Shown: one piece after another, positions 15,945 through 24,114 of the stretch
How positions within the stretch are numbered: the stretch's first letter is position 1
Layout of the letters: every line of letters begins with the position of its first letter
Notes under the pieces: model-generated
Database searches by the model: none
What the model was told of the DNA's origin: nothing
What the model saw: only the letters and a program-made list of their open reading frames with translations
Assembly: GCA_965208065.1 (NCBI GenBank)
Contig: OZ242313.1
Span: 4,836,001 to 4,900,000, forward strand
Source of the DNA: Bin103 sp002238925
Lineage (GTDB): Bacteria; Spirochaetota; Spirochaetia; SZUA-6; Bin103
Length of the DNA stretch: 64,000 nucleotides
Reading direction: 5' to 3'
Translations under genes and position numbers: made by a program

Positions 15945-16949
15945 ATGGCTGCCGACCGCTCTCTCGTGAACACCGACCTCAGTGACCGCTTCCGGCTCTT
16001 CTCCGGGCGCTCCAGCCCCGAGTTGGCGCTCGAAGTAGCCAGCGTACTGGGCCGCGACCTGTGCGAGGTGCGCTTCCAGACCTTTCACGAGGGCGAGGTG
16101 CACATCCAGATCGAGCAGAGCGTGCGCGGTGTGGATGCCTACGTCATTCAGCCCACCAGCCAGCCGGTCAACGACACCCTGGTCGAGTTGCTGGTGCTGA
16201 TCGACGCCCTGTGCCGTGCGTCGGCCGCCACCATCACCGCGGTCATCCCCTACTTCGGCTACGCGCGCCAGGATCACAAGTCCACCGGACGCGAACCGAT
16301 CACCGCCAAGCTGGTCGCCAACCTGCTTACCACCGCGGGCGCCGACCGCATCGTCTCCATCGACCTGCACTCCACCCAGATCCAGGGGTTTTTCGACATC
16401 CCGGTGGATCACTTGACCGCGGTCACCACCCTGTGCCGCTATCTGCGCGACAGCTTCGATCTGAGCAACGCGGTGGTGGTGGCTTCCGACGTGGGGCGCG
16501 CCAAGATGGCCGACAAGTACGCGATGATCCTGGCGTTGCCGATCGTGGTGGTGCACAAGCGGCGCTCCGGGGTAGCCGGCCTGGAAGTGGAGGTGGTCGA
16601 CATCGTCGGCGACGTGCACGGCAAGACGCCGGTGCTGATCGACGACGTGGTCGCCAGTGGCTCAATTTTCCAGCAGGCCGACGCCCTGGTGGAGGCCGGC
16701 GCCGAACCGGCGATCATCAGCGTCAGCCACGGTGTGCTGGTGGGGCCGGCGGTGGAGCGCCTGGACCGCCCGTCGGTGCAGGCGGTGGTCACCACCAACA
16801 CGGTGCCGGTGCCGGAGCGCAAGCGCCTCGGCGGCAAGGTGCGCGTGCTCACCATCGCCCCGCTGCTCGCGGACGCCATCGCCCGCATCCACAACCGCCA
16901 GTCGGTCAGCGAGGTGTTCCGCGCCGAACAACTCGAGTTCCCGGTCTGA
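15945..16949 (+). CDS. prs: Ribose-phosphate pyrophosphokinase (PRPP synthetase) with an altered PRPP loop
   Basis: 334 residues. It transfers pyrophosphate from ATP to ribose-5-phosphate to make PRPP for nucleotide, His and Trp synthesis. The family signature DLHSTQIQGFFDIPVDHL (140-157) and the metal-binding region FGYARQDH (104-111) are clear. The PRPP-binding loop reads DDVVASGSIFQQ from Asp233. The usual form is DD-x-x-x-T/S-G-G-T/S-I/L, so one Gly seems to be missing. Either this branch tolerates the shorter loop or activity is changed. The gene is directly followed by the remnant of a transporter gene. Confidence 0.88.
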   Translation: MAADRSLVNTDLSDRFRLFSGRSSPELALEVASVLGRDLCEVRFQTFHEGEVHIQIEQSVRGVDAYVIQPTSQPVNDTLVELLVLIDALCRASAATITAVIPYFGYARQDHKSTGREPITAKLVANLLTTAGADRIVSIDLHSTQIQGFFDIPVDHLTAVTTLCRYLRDSFDLSNAVVVASDVGRAKMADKYAMILALPIVVVHKRRSGVAGLEVEVVDIVGDVHGKTPVLIDDVVASGSIFQQADALVEAGAEPAIISVSHGVLVGPAVERLDRPSVQAVVTTNTVPVPERKRLGGKVRVLTIAPLLADAIARIHNRQSVSEVFRAEQLEFPV

Positions 16950-16973
16950 CCCACCGAGTCGAACCGGAAGCGC

Positions 16974-17021
16974 CCGTTCCTGCGCGATCTCAAGCCCGAC
17001 CAGTGGTTTATCCGCCAATAA
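16974..17021 (+). pseudogene. Remnant: last 15 codons of an ABC substrate-binding protein gene
   Basis: The frame ending at TAA 17019-17021 encodes PFLRDLKPDQWFIRQ. Eleven of its 15 residues match the extreme C-terminus of the intact family-5 binding protein encoded at 21893-23920 (QFLRDVKPDTWFLRQ). It lies just upstream of two ABC permease genes, exactly where a binding-protein gene would stand in such an operon. The rest of that gene is gone, replaced by the end of prs. Confidence 0.65.
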
Positions 17022-17035
17022 CGAAGTGAATGGTG

Positions 17036-17071
17036 CCCGTTGGGCGGTGCGGCGAAGCGCCGCCCAACGGG
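17036..17071 (+). terminator. Strong hairpin between binding-protein remnant and permease genes
   Basis: CCCGTTGGGCGG (17036-17047) and CCGCCCAACGGG (17060-17071) are perfect 12-bp complements with a 12-nt loop. No T-run follows, so it may act as a partial terminator or an mRNA-stabilising stem. Such stems are common between binding-protein and permease genes. Confidence 0.6.
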
Positions 17072-17097
17072 CCAAATTGCTCGCATCGGCACGCCTT

Positions 17098-17126
17098 TTG
17101 GCGGGTCGGCGCATTTCGGCTAAGGT
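17098..17126 (+). promoter_or_regulatory. Candidate promoter of the ABC permease pair
   Basis: TTGGCG (17098-17103), 17-nt spacer, TAAGGT (17121-17126), then 9 nt to the ATG at 17136. The same bases include AAGGTGAAGG, which could instead be a Shine-Dalgarno for read-through from upstream. Confidence 0.35.
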
Positions 17127-17135
17127 GAAGGCGCA

Positions 17136-18134
17136 ATGACCTCGTATATCGGGCGGCGGCTGCTCTACATGGTGTTCACCATGGTGGCGGTGTCGGTGGT
17201 CGGCTTCGCGATCATCAAGCTGCCCCCCGGCGACTACCTCACGTTCCACCTGCAGCAGCTCCAGCTCTCCGGCACCACGATGAGCGAGGCGCAGCTCGAG
17301 GGGCTGCGCAAGCTGTACGGGCTCGATCAGCCCGACTACCTCCAGTACCTGAAGTGGGTCGCCAACTTCCTTCAGGGCAACCTGGGACTGTCGCACCAGT
17401 GGAACAAGCCGGTCACCGAGCTGATCGGCGAACGGATTGGCCTCACCGTGCTGCTGGCAGTGATCACGCTGGCCGCCACCTATGCGATGGCGATTCCGAT
17501 CGGCATCTATTCCGCCACCCACCAGTACTCGGTGGGCGACTACACCGCCACCGTGTTCGGATTCGTCGGGCTGGCCACCCCCAACTTTCTGCTCGCCCTG
17601 ATCCTGATGTGGTTCTCCTACAGCGTGCTCGATTTCAGCATCACCGGCCTGTTCTCCTCCGAGTACCTGGATGCGCCGTGGAGTTTCGCCAAGGTGCTCG
17701 ACATGCTCAAGCACCTGCCGGTGGCGATCTTCGTGGTCGCCACCGCCGGCACCGCCGGCCTGATCCGGGTGATGCGCAGTTCACTGCTCGACGAGCTGCA
17801 GAAGCAGTACGTGATCACCGCCCGTTCCAAGGGCGTGGAAGAGGGCCAGCTCCTGTTCAAGTACCCGGTACGCATCGCCATCAACCCGATCGTCAGCACC
17901 GTCGGCGGCCTGCTGCCGGAGATCGTTTCCGGCACCATCATCACCGCCATCGTCCTCAACCTGCCTACGGTTGGGCCGCTGCTGTTTACCGCCCTCACCG
18001 CCGAAGACATGCAGCTTGCATCCAGCATCGTGATGGTGCTGGCGATCCTGACCGTTATCGGTACCTTCATCTCCGACATGCTGCTGTTGTGGATCGACCC
18101 GCGCATTCGCTTCGATCAGGAGCAGACGGCGTGA
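17136..18134 (+). CDS. ABC transporter permease, DppB/OppB-like
   Basis: 332 residues, about six membrane segments. The N-terminal RRLLYMVFTMVAVSVVGFAI helix and the periplasmic loop with GLDQPDYLQYLKWVANFLQGNLG are typical of OppB/DppB. The ATPase-docking EAA loop contains ARSKGVEEGQLLFKY. It forms the channel with the next gene product for uptake of peptides or oligosaccharides. The following gene starts with GTG overlapping this stop by 4 nt. The binding-protein gene that should precede it survives only as a remnant. Confidence 0.92.
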   Translation: MTSYIGRRLLYMVFTMVAVSVVGFAIIKLPPGDYLTFHLQQLQLSGTTMSEAQLEGLRKLYGLDQPDYLQYLKWVANFLQGNLGLSHQWNKPVTELIGERIGLTVLLAVITLAATYAMAIPIGIYSATHQYSVGDYTATVFGFVGLATPNFLLALILMWFSYSVLDFSITGLFSSEYLDAPWSFAKVLDMLKHLPVAIFVVATAGTAGLIRVMRSSLLDELQKQYVITARSKGVEEGQLLFKYPVRIAINPIVSTVGGLLPEIVSGTIITAIVLNLPTVGPLLFTALTAEDMQLASSIVMVLAILTVIGTFISDMLLLWIDPRIRFDQEQTA

Positions 18135-19261
18135 GCGAGGCCGTTGCGGCGGGCATCGGCGCCAGCGACGCCGCCGCCAACGAGCGTTACTACCTCGCTT
18201 CGCAATGGCAGCTCATCAGGCGCAAATTCGCGCGCCACAAGCTGGCAAAGGCCGGCCTGGTGGTGCTCGCCGTGCTCTACTTCGTGTCGATCTTCGCCGA
18301 GTTCTTCGCTATCCAGGACATCGCCAAGCGCGACACCGACAACATCTACGCCCCGCCGCAACGCATCCGCTTCGTCAGCGAACAGGGGTTCTCGCCGCGG
18401 CCGTTCGTCTACCCGCTGCGCCTGGAGATGGATCGGGAGAAGTTCCGCAAGGTGTATCACCTGGAGACCTCGCAGCCGAGTTACCTGCGCCTGTTCGTGC
18501 GCGGCGACGAGTACCGTCTGTGGAACCTGTTCCGCAGCGACCTGCACCTGTTCGGGGTGGAGCACGGGACGCTGTACCTGCTCGGCACCGACAAGTTCGG
18601 TCGCGACATGTTCTCGCGCGTCCTGTACGCGGCGCGTACGTCGCTCTCCATCGGCCTGATCGGGGTGGCGATGACGTTCGTCATCGGTTGCTCTCTGGGC
18701 GGCATCTCCGGATTCTTCGGCGGGCGCTCCGACATGGCGGTGCAGCGGCTGATCGAGTTCATGCAGTCGATTCCCACCATCCCGCTGTGGATGGCCCTGT
18801 CGGCGGCCATGCCACGCAACTGGAGCCCGCTGCAGATCTACTTCGCCATAACCATCATCCTGTCGATCGTGAGTTGGGGCGGGCTGGCGCGGGTGGTGCG
18901 CGGCAAGCTGCTGCAGTTGCGCGCCGAGGACTTCGTGATGGCGGCCACCATCGCCGGCACCGGACCGGGGGCGACCATCGTGCGCCACCTGCTGCCCTCG
19001 TTCATGAGCTACCTGATCGTCAACCTCACGCTGGCGGTGCCAGGCATGATCCTGGGGGAGACGGCACTGAGCTTCCTGGGCCTCGGGCTGCGGCCACCGG
19101 TGGTGAGCTGGGGCGTGCTGCTGAAGGAGGCGCAGAACGTGCGCACGGTCGCGCTGCACCCGTGGCTGCTGGTACCGGGTCTGTGGGTTATTGTGACCGT
19201 GCTGGCGTTCAACTTCGTGGGCGACGGTTTGCGCGACGCCGCTGACCCCTACAAGCAGTAG
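18131..19261 (+). CDS. ABC transporter permease, DppC/OppC-like, with a large extracytoplasmic insert
   Basis: 376 residues, against about 300 for ordinary DppC. After the first membrane helix (about 38-60) a hydrophilic stretch of about 90 residues (IYAPPQRIRF to YRLWNLF) precedes the conserved LGTDKFGRDMFSRVLYAARTS. Then come five more helices with the EAA loop AATIAGTGPGATIVRHLLP. Inserts of this kind occur in a subset of long family-5 transporters. GTG start at 18131, overlapping the DppB stop. The stop codon lies in a short duplicated segment shared with the start of the next gene. Confidence 0.92.
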   Translation: MSEAVAAGIGASDAAANERYYLASQWQLIRRKFARHKLAKAGLVVLAVLYFVSIFAEFFAIQDIAKRDTDNIYAPPQRIRFVSEQGFSPRPFVYPLRLEMDREKFRKVYHLETSQPSYLRLFVRGDEYRLWNLFRSDLHLFGVEHGTLYLLGTDKFGRDMFSRVLYAARTSLSIGLIGVAMTFVIGCSLGGISGFFGGRSDMAVQRLIEFMQSIPTIPLWMALSAAMPRNWSPLQIYFAITIILSIVSWGGLARVVRGKLLQLRAEDFVMAATIAGTGPGATIVRHLLPSFMSYLIVNLTLAVPGMILGETALSFLGLGLRPPVVSWGVLLKEAQNVRTVALHPWLLVPGLWVIVTVLAFNFVGDGLRDAADPYKQ

Positions 19262-19284
19262 CGCTTGTCAAGTACAAGCAGTAG
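19250..19284 (+). repeat. 12-bp direct repeat spanning the permease stop and next gene start
   Basis: TACAAGCAGTAG occurs at 19250-19261 and again at 19273-19284, each followed by CTTGTC (with CG inserted in the first). The first copy contains the permease stop TAG. The second lies inside the N-terminal codons of the CRTAC1 gene, in another frame. It looks like a small duplication at a junction. Confidence 0.6.
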
Positions 19285-20965
19285 CTTGTCGATCGCGCTG
19301 GTTGTCGCGGCGACGGTGCTGGCGGCGGCACTGCCCGCCGGCGACGCGGCCGCGCAGAGTTCCTCCCCGGCCGGCTACCGCATCGCGGTCACGGCACTGG
19401 CCCAACCGGAGTGCGGCGACGCGCTGCAATTCGTTCGCCACGAGTTGCCGCACACCTCGTCATTCGACGCCGAATCCGACAGTCCATTCGCCGGCATCGG
19501 CTCCGGGGTCGCTGTGGGGGACGTCGACGGGGACGGCGACCTGGACATCGCACTCGCCAACCTGGTCGGTCCCGGCACCGTACTTATCAACGTTACCGAC
19601 CGCCGGACCGGCACCGCGCCTGCTTTCGAGACGGCAACAATCGCCAATTCGCGCACGCGCGGGGTGTTCCTGGTGGACGAGAACGCCGACGGGGCGCTCG
19701 ACCTGGTGTTCACGCGCCCGCACACGCCGCCGCAACTGTGGCTGGGCGACGGCGCCGGCAACTTTGCTCCCGCGGACCGCTTCGGGGCGTGGTACCCTGC
19801 CATGACCATGGCGTGGGCCGACGCCGACCGTGACGGCGACCTGGACATCGCGTCGGCCACCTACGACGCGGAGATGGTGGCGGAGATGGGCAACGTGCTG
19901 TTCGGCAGTGGCGTAGTCTATTACGAGCGCGCCGAGGGGCGGCTGGAGCCGCGTTCTCTGGTCAACACCGCCGAGGCGCTGGCATTGCTGTTTACGGACC
20001 TCGACGGCGACGGGCTGGCCGACATCCTGGTCGGGAACGACTTCGACCGCGAGGACTACGTCTACCTGCGCCGCGGCGACGGCTGGGAACTGGCGGAGCC
20101 GTTCGCGGCCACGGCGCGCAACACCATGAGCTTCGACATCGCGGACCTCGACAACGACGGCAGCGACGAGTTGTTCGCCGCCGACATGAAGCCGTTCCAC
20201 CCGAATGCCGTTACCGAAGCGGCCTGGGAGCCGGTGTACCGCTACTACGAGAAGCCGCCGCGCGGTTCGCTGCAGATCAACGAAAACGTCCTGCTGCGCC
20301 GCACGGCGGCCGGCGAGCCGGGTGGTGAGCATCCCGGCTTCGCGAACGAGGCGGCGGCGCGCGGCATCGACGCCACCGGCTGGAGCTGGTCGGCCAAGTT
20401 CGGCGACCTGGACAACGACGGCTTCGCCGACCTGTACGTGGTCAACGGCATGATCGCCGCCGACATGTTCGGCCACCTGCCGGGCAACGAGCTGGTGGAG
20501 GAAAACCTGGCGTTCCGCAATGACGGCAGCGGCCACTTCACGGCGGCGCCGGAGTGGGGACTGGGCGACACCGCCGGCGGGCGCGGCATGAGCATGGCGG
20601 ACTTCGACCGCGACGGCGACCTGGACATCGTGATCAACAACATCGGCGCCCCGGCGGTGCTGTACGAGAACCGCCTGTGCGGGGGCAGCAGCGCGCAAGT
20701 GGCGCTGCGCTGGCCGGGATCGGCCAACCCGTTCGGCGTGGGAGCGCGGCTGCGCCTGCAGAGCAAGCAGGGCGTGCAGACGCGCGAGCTGCGCAGCGGC
20801 AGCGGCTACCTGTCCGGCGACGCCGCGGAGGCCCACTTCGGGCTGGGCCGCGGTCACTTGCCGGACGGAACGTTGACCGTGCTGTGGCCCGACGGCGTAC
20901 AGGCGGCGTTCGCCGCACCAGCCGCCGGCACCCGCATCGTGATTACCCGGGAGACGGGGCCATGA
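19265..20965 (+). CDS. Secreted CRTAC1-like protein (FG-GAP/VCBS repeats plus ASPIC/UnbV domain)
   Basis: About 566 residues. A signal peptide (SLSIALVVAATVLAAALPAGDAAAQ) is followed by repeated calcium-binding beta-propeller motifs such as VDGDGDLDIA, DRDGDLDIA, DLDGDGLADI, DLDNDGFADLY and DFDRDGDLDIV. The C-terminus is an ASPIC/UnbV domain (GVGARLRLQ ... RSGSGYLSGDAAEAHFGLG). Such proteins are extracellular, probably adhesive or carbohydrate-binding. No ATG is available: the likely start is TTG at 19265 or 19286, in the same frame as the upstream permease and one codon after its stop. The 5' end may have been remodelled by the adjacent duplication. Confidence 0.85.
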   Translation: MSSTSSSLSIALVVAATVLAAALPAGDAAAQSSSPAGYRIAVTALAQPECGDALQFVRHELPHTSSFDAESDSPFAGIGSGVAVGDVDGDGDLDIALANLVGPGTVLINVTDRRTGTAPAFETATIANSRTRGVFLVDENADGALDLVFTRPHTPPQLWLGDGAGNFAPADRFGAWYPAMTMAWADADRDGDLDIASATYDAEMVAEMGNVLFGSGVVYYERAEGRLEPRSLVNTAEALALLFTDLDGDGLADILVGNDFDREDYVYLRRGDGWELAEPFAATARNTMSFDIADLDNDGSDELFAADMKPFHPNAVTEAAWEPVYRYYEKPPRGSLQINENVLLRRTAAGEPGGEHPGFANEAAARGIDATGWSWSAKFGDLDNDGFADLYVVNGMIAADMFGHLPGNELVEENLAFRNDGSGHFTAAPEWGLGDTAGGRGMSMADFDRDGDLDIVINNIGAPAVLYENRLCGGSSAQVALRWPGSANPFGVGARLRLQSKQGVQTRELRSGSGYLSGDAAEAHFGLGRGHLPDGTLTVLWPDGVQAAFAAPAAGTRIVITRETGP

Positions 20966-21807
20966 ACCGCGCCGCGCTGCAACGTACGGCGTTAATCTAC
21001 GACTTCGACGGCACGCTCGCCCCCGGCAACCTGCAGGAACACGGCTTCATATCGGCCCTCGGGATGTCCAACGAGGAGTTCTGGCGCGAGGCGAATGGCC
21101 GCGCCCGGGACGAGGATGCCGACCAGATCCTGGCCTACATGCGCCTGATGCTGGAAAAGTCGACCGAGCGCGGGACCCCGATTACGCGCCACGCCCTGCG
21201 CGCGCACGGCGCCACGGTGGCGCTGTTTCCGGGACTCGGCGACAAGTCATGGTTCCGGCGCATGAACGCGCACGCCGCAGCCTGGGGCCTGGCGCTGGAG
21301 CACTACATCCTTTCGTCGGGGGTGGAAGAGATGATCCGCGGCTGCGCGATCGTGGACCAGTTCCACGACGTGTTCGCGTCCAAGTTCATCTACAACGAGC
21401 ACGACGAGGCGATCTGGCCCGCCGTGGCGATCAACTACACCACCAAGACGCAGTACCTGTTCCGCATCAACCGCGGCATCGACAACCACTGGGACAGCGC
21501 GGCGATGAACCGCTACATGGCCAAGGAGGCGCGCGCCGTTCCCTTTGGCCGCATCATCTTCATCGGCGACGGCGACACCGACGTGCCGGCAATGAAGATG
21601 GTCACCTACAAGGGCGGCTGCGCCATCGCCGTGTACGACCCGCGCACCAGCCCCGAGCACCTGGACAAGATCCACCGCCTGATCGCCGACCGCCGTGTCG
21701 ACTTCGTCGCGCCCGCCGACTACTCCCGAAACGGGCAACTCGACATTATCGTCAAGGGCATTCTGAGCCGCATCGCCCGCGACGCCGAGTCCGCGGGCGG
21801 CGAGTAA
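20962..21807 (+). CDS. HAD-superfamily phosphatase
   Basis: 281 residues. HAD motif I is DFDGT (Asp14, Asp16), motif II is in ILSSGVEEM, and motif IV is IFIGDGDTDVPAMK, so the full catalytic set is present. The long cap between motifs I and II contains Trp/Tyr-rich helices. It resembles bacterial HAD hydrolases annotated as phosphoserine-phosphatase-like, but the substrate is unknown. Starts in a 4-nt overlap with the CRTAC1 gene. Confidence 0.85.
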   Translation: MNRAALQRTALIYDFDGTLAPGNLQEHGFISALGMSNEEFWREANGRARDEDADQILAYMRLMLEKSTERGTPITRHALRAHGATVALFPGLGDKSWFRRMNAHAAAWGLALEHYILSSGVEEMIRGCAIVDQFHDVFASKFIYNEHDEAIWPAVAINYTTKTQYLFRINRGIDNHWDSAAMNRYMAKEARAVPFGRIIFIGDGDTDVPAMKMVTYKGGCAIAVYDPRTSPEHLDKIHRLIADRRVDFVAPADYSRNGQLDIIVKGILSRIARDAESAGGE

Positions 21808-21814
21808 CCGGCCA

Positions 21815-21860
21815 GGAGTCCCGGAGTGGCCTCACGCTTGAGCCGCCGCTCCAGGACTCC
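21815..21860. terminator. Bidirectional terminator-like hairpin between convergent genes
   Basis: GGAGTCCCGGAGTGG (21815-21829) pairs with CCGCTCCAGGACTCC (21846-21860), 13 of 15 positions, with a 16-nt loop. It lies between the convergent ends of the HAD phosphatase and binding-protein genes and could serve both strands. Confidence 0.55.
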
Positions 21861-21892
21861 CGCCTGCCTGCCGTTCGGCAGGACACTACTGG

Positions 21893-23920
21893 CTACTGGC
21901 GCAGGAACCAGGTGTCCGGCTTGACGTCGCGCAGGAACTGCGTGTCGTCGCCGATCCAGCGCACGTCGCGCGGGAAGTTGCCCACCTTGTTCTGCACGAT
22001 CACCGGCAGCGGCACGAAACCGACGGTGCCGATGATCAGCAGCTCCTCGCTGGCCAGGTCGAACAGCTCCTGGGCGTAACGGTTGTAGTCGTCCTCGTTG
22101 GTGGACGCCAGCCACAGGTCGCCCAGTTCGTACAGGCGCTTGATCTTGGCGGGCGGCTCTTCGCCCTGCTCGCCACCGGTCTGGTGCCACTGCTCCCACA
22201 GGCGTCCGAACTCCACGCCGTCGCCGGAGAGGAACTTGTTGTGCGCCTGAAAGCCCTTGCTCTCGTTGGTGCGGCGCAGGTGCCAGCTCTGCACGTCATG
22301 CTCGTTGGCCTGCACCATCTGGCCGACGAACGGACCGTCCCGCCCCTGAAAGTCTACGTCCACGCCGACCGCTTCCCAATGCGCTTCGACCAGCTCGCCG
22401 GTGTTGATGAGCGTGGGCCGGCGCTGGTTGATCCACAGGCGAATGCGCAGTGGCTCGCCGTCGGGGCGCAGCCGCACCGTGCCGTCGCCGTTCCAGGCCA
22501 GCCCCATCTCGTCAAGCAGCGCGTTGGCGCGGTCGGGGTCGAAATCGACGAACCGTTCCGCCCACTCCTGCTTGTAATAGCTGTTGTCGGGGTTCATCGC
22601 CGCCTGCCGCACGTCTCCGAGATCGAAGTACAGCAGCGTGTTGATTTCTTCGCGGTTGATCGCCAGCGACATCGCCTGCCGGAAGCGGATGTCCTGGAAG
22701 ATCTCCCGCAGCACCGGATCCGTATGGGTCAGGTTGAAGCCGTACGCCGCCTCCGAGCCGTCCGGCGCCTTCCACATCAGCAACTGGTAGTCGCCCTTCT
22801 CCTCGTTCTCCTTGTACAGGCTGACGTTGGCGGCCTCCAGGCCGAACTGGGCGATGTCGATCTCGCCGGCGACCGCCTTCAGGTTGTAGCCCTCCTGGTC
22901 GTTGACCACTTCGACACGCAGCCGGTCGATGTAGGGAAGCTGGTTGCCGGCCGGATCGATGGCCCAGAAGTAGGGGTTGCGCTCCATCAGCGAGTAGGTG
23001 GCGGTGATGTCGACAACACCCCACGACCGCATGGTGGGCAGGTCGTAGTCCTTCTGGCCGAAGTCGCCGCTGTCGGAATGGGCGCGAAACGACTGCAACC
23101 ACGACTCGTAGCCTTCCTCCTTGGCAAGGGCTTCCGCGTCGTCGTTGTACTTGGGGTGGTACTGGGAAAGGTAGTGCTTGGGATACCGAAACGGGTACCA
23201 GCCGCCCCAGAACTCAACCCAGCCCATGAACGTCGGGTTGGGACGCGTGAAGGTCATGCGGGCGGTGTAGTCATCTACCTTCTCCACCGACGCAACCGGA
23301 CCGAAGTTGCTCTGATCCCAGCCGGCGTAGTCGGGATGCCAGAAGAACTCGCCCCAGAACTCCACGTCCTCGGCGGTGTGCGGGTGCCCGTCCGACCACT
23401 TGGCGCCGCGGCGGAGGTACATGGTGAACGTCATGCCGTCGTCGGAAATGTCCCAGCCCTTGTAGCCGTAGGGCACGTTCTCATGCGGCGAGCCAGGGCC
23501 GCGGTTGGCGGTCTGTATGACCCCCGCCAGCGACCGGACCGGCGTGAAGTCGTTGTAGCCGGGGCCAAGCGACGCGGTACGCAGGGTGCCGCCGTAGGTG
23601 CCAATCTCGTCGAACGGGTTGATCACCAGCGGTTCCTCGGAGATGCGCTCCTCCACCGGCGGCAGTTCGCCCGCCGCAACAAGCGCCGCCAGCATCGGCG
23701 CCTCGCCGAAACTGCTGAGGCGGTTGCCGGTGTCCTGCTCGTAGTCGGCCAGTGTCGCCCACATCCAGGTGCCGGAGTCGATGGCGGCCTGCACCTCGGC
23801 GGACGCGGCCATGCCGCCTCCTGTCGCCGCCGCGGCACCCTCCTCCTGGCCGCCCGCCCCTGCCAGCGCCACCGGCAGGCAGAGCGCCACGGCCAGTGCC
23901 AACCATTTCGCGTATGTCAT
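21893..23920 (-). CDS. ABC transporter substrate-binding protein, family 5 (long form)
   Basis: 675 residues. The signal peptide (WLALAVALCLPVALAGAGGQEEG) has a Gly/Glu-rich junction. The mature protein shows family-5 features: GGTLRTASLGPG, FTMYLRRGAKWSDGHPHTAEDV (the conserved WSDG.P.TAEDV), and FRQAMSLAINREEIN. Longer than DppA (about 535) mainly by N- and C-terminal extensions rich in Trp/Tyr. It binds peptides, sugars or glycosides and hands them to a DppBC-type permease, most plausibly the pair at 17136-19261, though it lies on the opposite strand. Strong AGGGAGGA Shine-Dalgarno before the ATG. Confidence 0.92.
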   Translation of the reverse strand: MTYAKWLALAVALCLPVALAGAGGQEEGAAAATGGGMAASAEVQAAIDSGTWMWATLADYEQDTGNRLSSFGEAPMLAALVAAGELPPVEERISEEPLVINPFDEIGTYGGTLRTASLGPGYNDFTPVRSLAGVIQTANRGPGSPHENVPYGYKGWDISDDGMTFTMYLRRGAKWSDGHPHTAEDVEFWGEFFWHPDYAGWDQSNFGPVASVEKVDDYTARMTFTRPNPTFMGWVEFWGGWYPFRYPKHYLSQYHPKYNDDAEALAKEEGYESWLQSFRAHSDSGDFGQKDYDLPTMRSWGVVDITATYSLMERNPYFWAIDPAGNQLPYIDRLRVEVVNDQEGYNLKAVAGEIDIAQFGLEAANVSLYKENEEKGDYQLLMWKAPDGSEAAYGFNLTHTDPVLREIFQDIRFRQAMSLAINREEINTLLYFDLGDVRQAAMNPDNSYYKQEWAERFVDFDPDRANALLDEMGLAWNGDGTVRLRPDGEPLRIRLWINQRRPTLINTGELVEAHWEAVGVDVDFQGRDGPFVGQMVQANEHDVQSWHLRRTNESKGFQAHNKFLSGDGVEFGRLWEQWHQTGGEQGEEPPAKIKRLYELGDLWLASTNEDDYNRYAQELFDLASEELLIIGTVGFVPLPVIVQNKVGNFPRDVRWIGDDTQFLRDVKPDTWFLRQ

Positions 23921-24075
23921 GACAGAATCCTCCCTGAACTCTCCATCTAGTGTGGAATTACCTTAGCGCCACTTGCACGGCCCGTCAAACTTGGCTGCGC
24001 ACGCTTCTTCCGCGGCGCCCGCCGCCCCGTTGCATGCATCGAGTTCAGGCCGTCTGAGCCGCCTGACCGCGCGCG

Positions 24076-24104
24076 TTGCATGTGGCGGCCGGGACCGGTA
24101 TGGT
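24076..24104 (+). promoter_or_regulatory. Leaderless-type promoter of the dioxygenase-sulfatase operon
   Basis: TTGCAT (24076-24081), 17-nt spacer, TATGGT (24099-24104), then 10 nt to the ATG at 24115. It makes the earlier ATG at 24100 part of the -10 and supports the 24115 start. The remaining divergent gap (23921-24075) shows no gene. Confidence 0.45.
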
Positions 24105-24114
24105 GGGTGGCGAT

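Noticed and set aside
17036..17071. Possible tRNA or riboswitch in the hairpin region before dppB
   Set aside because: There is a single long stem only, with no cloverleaf arms or conserved riboswitch core.
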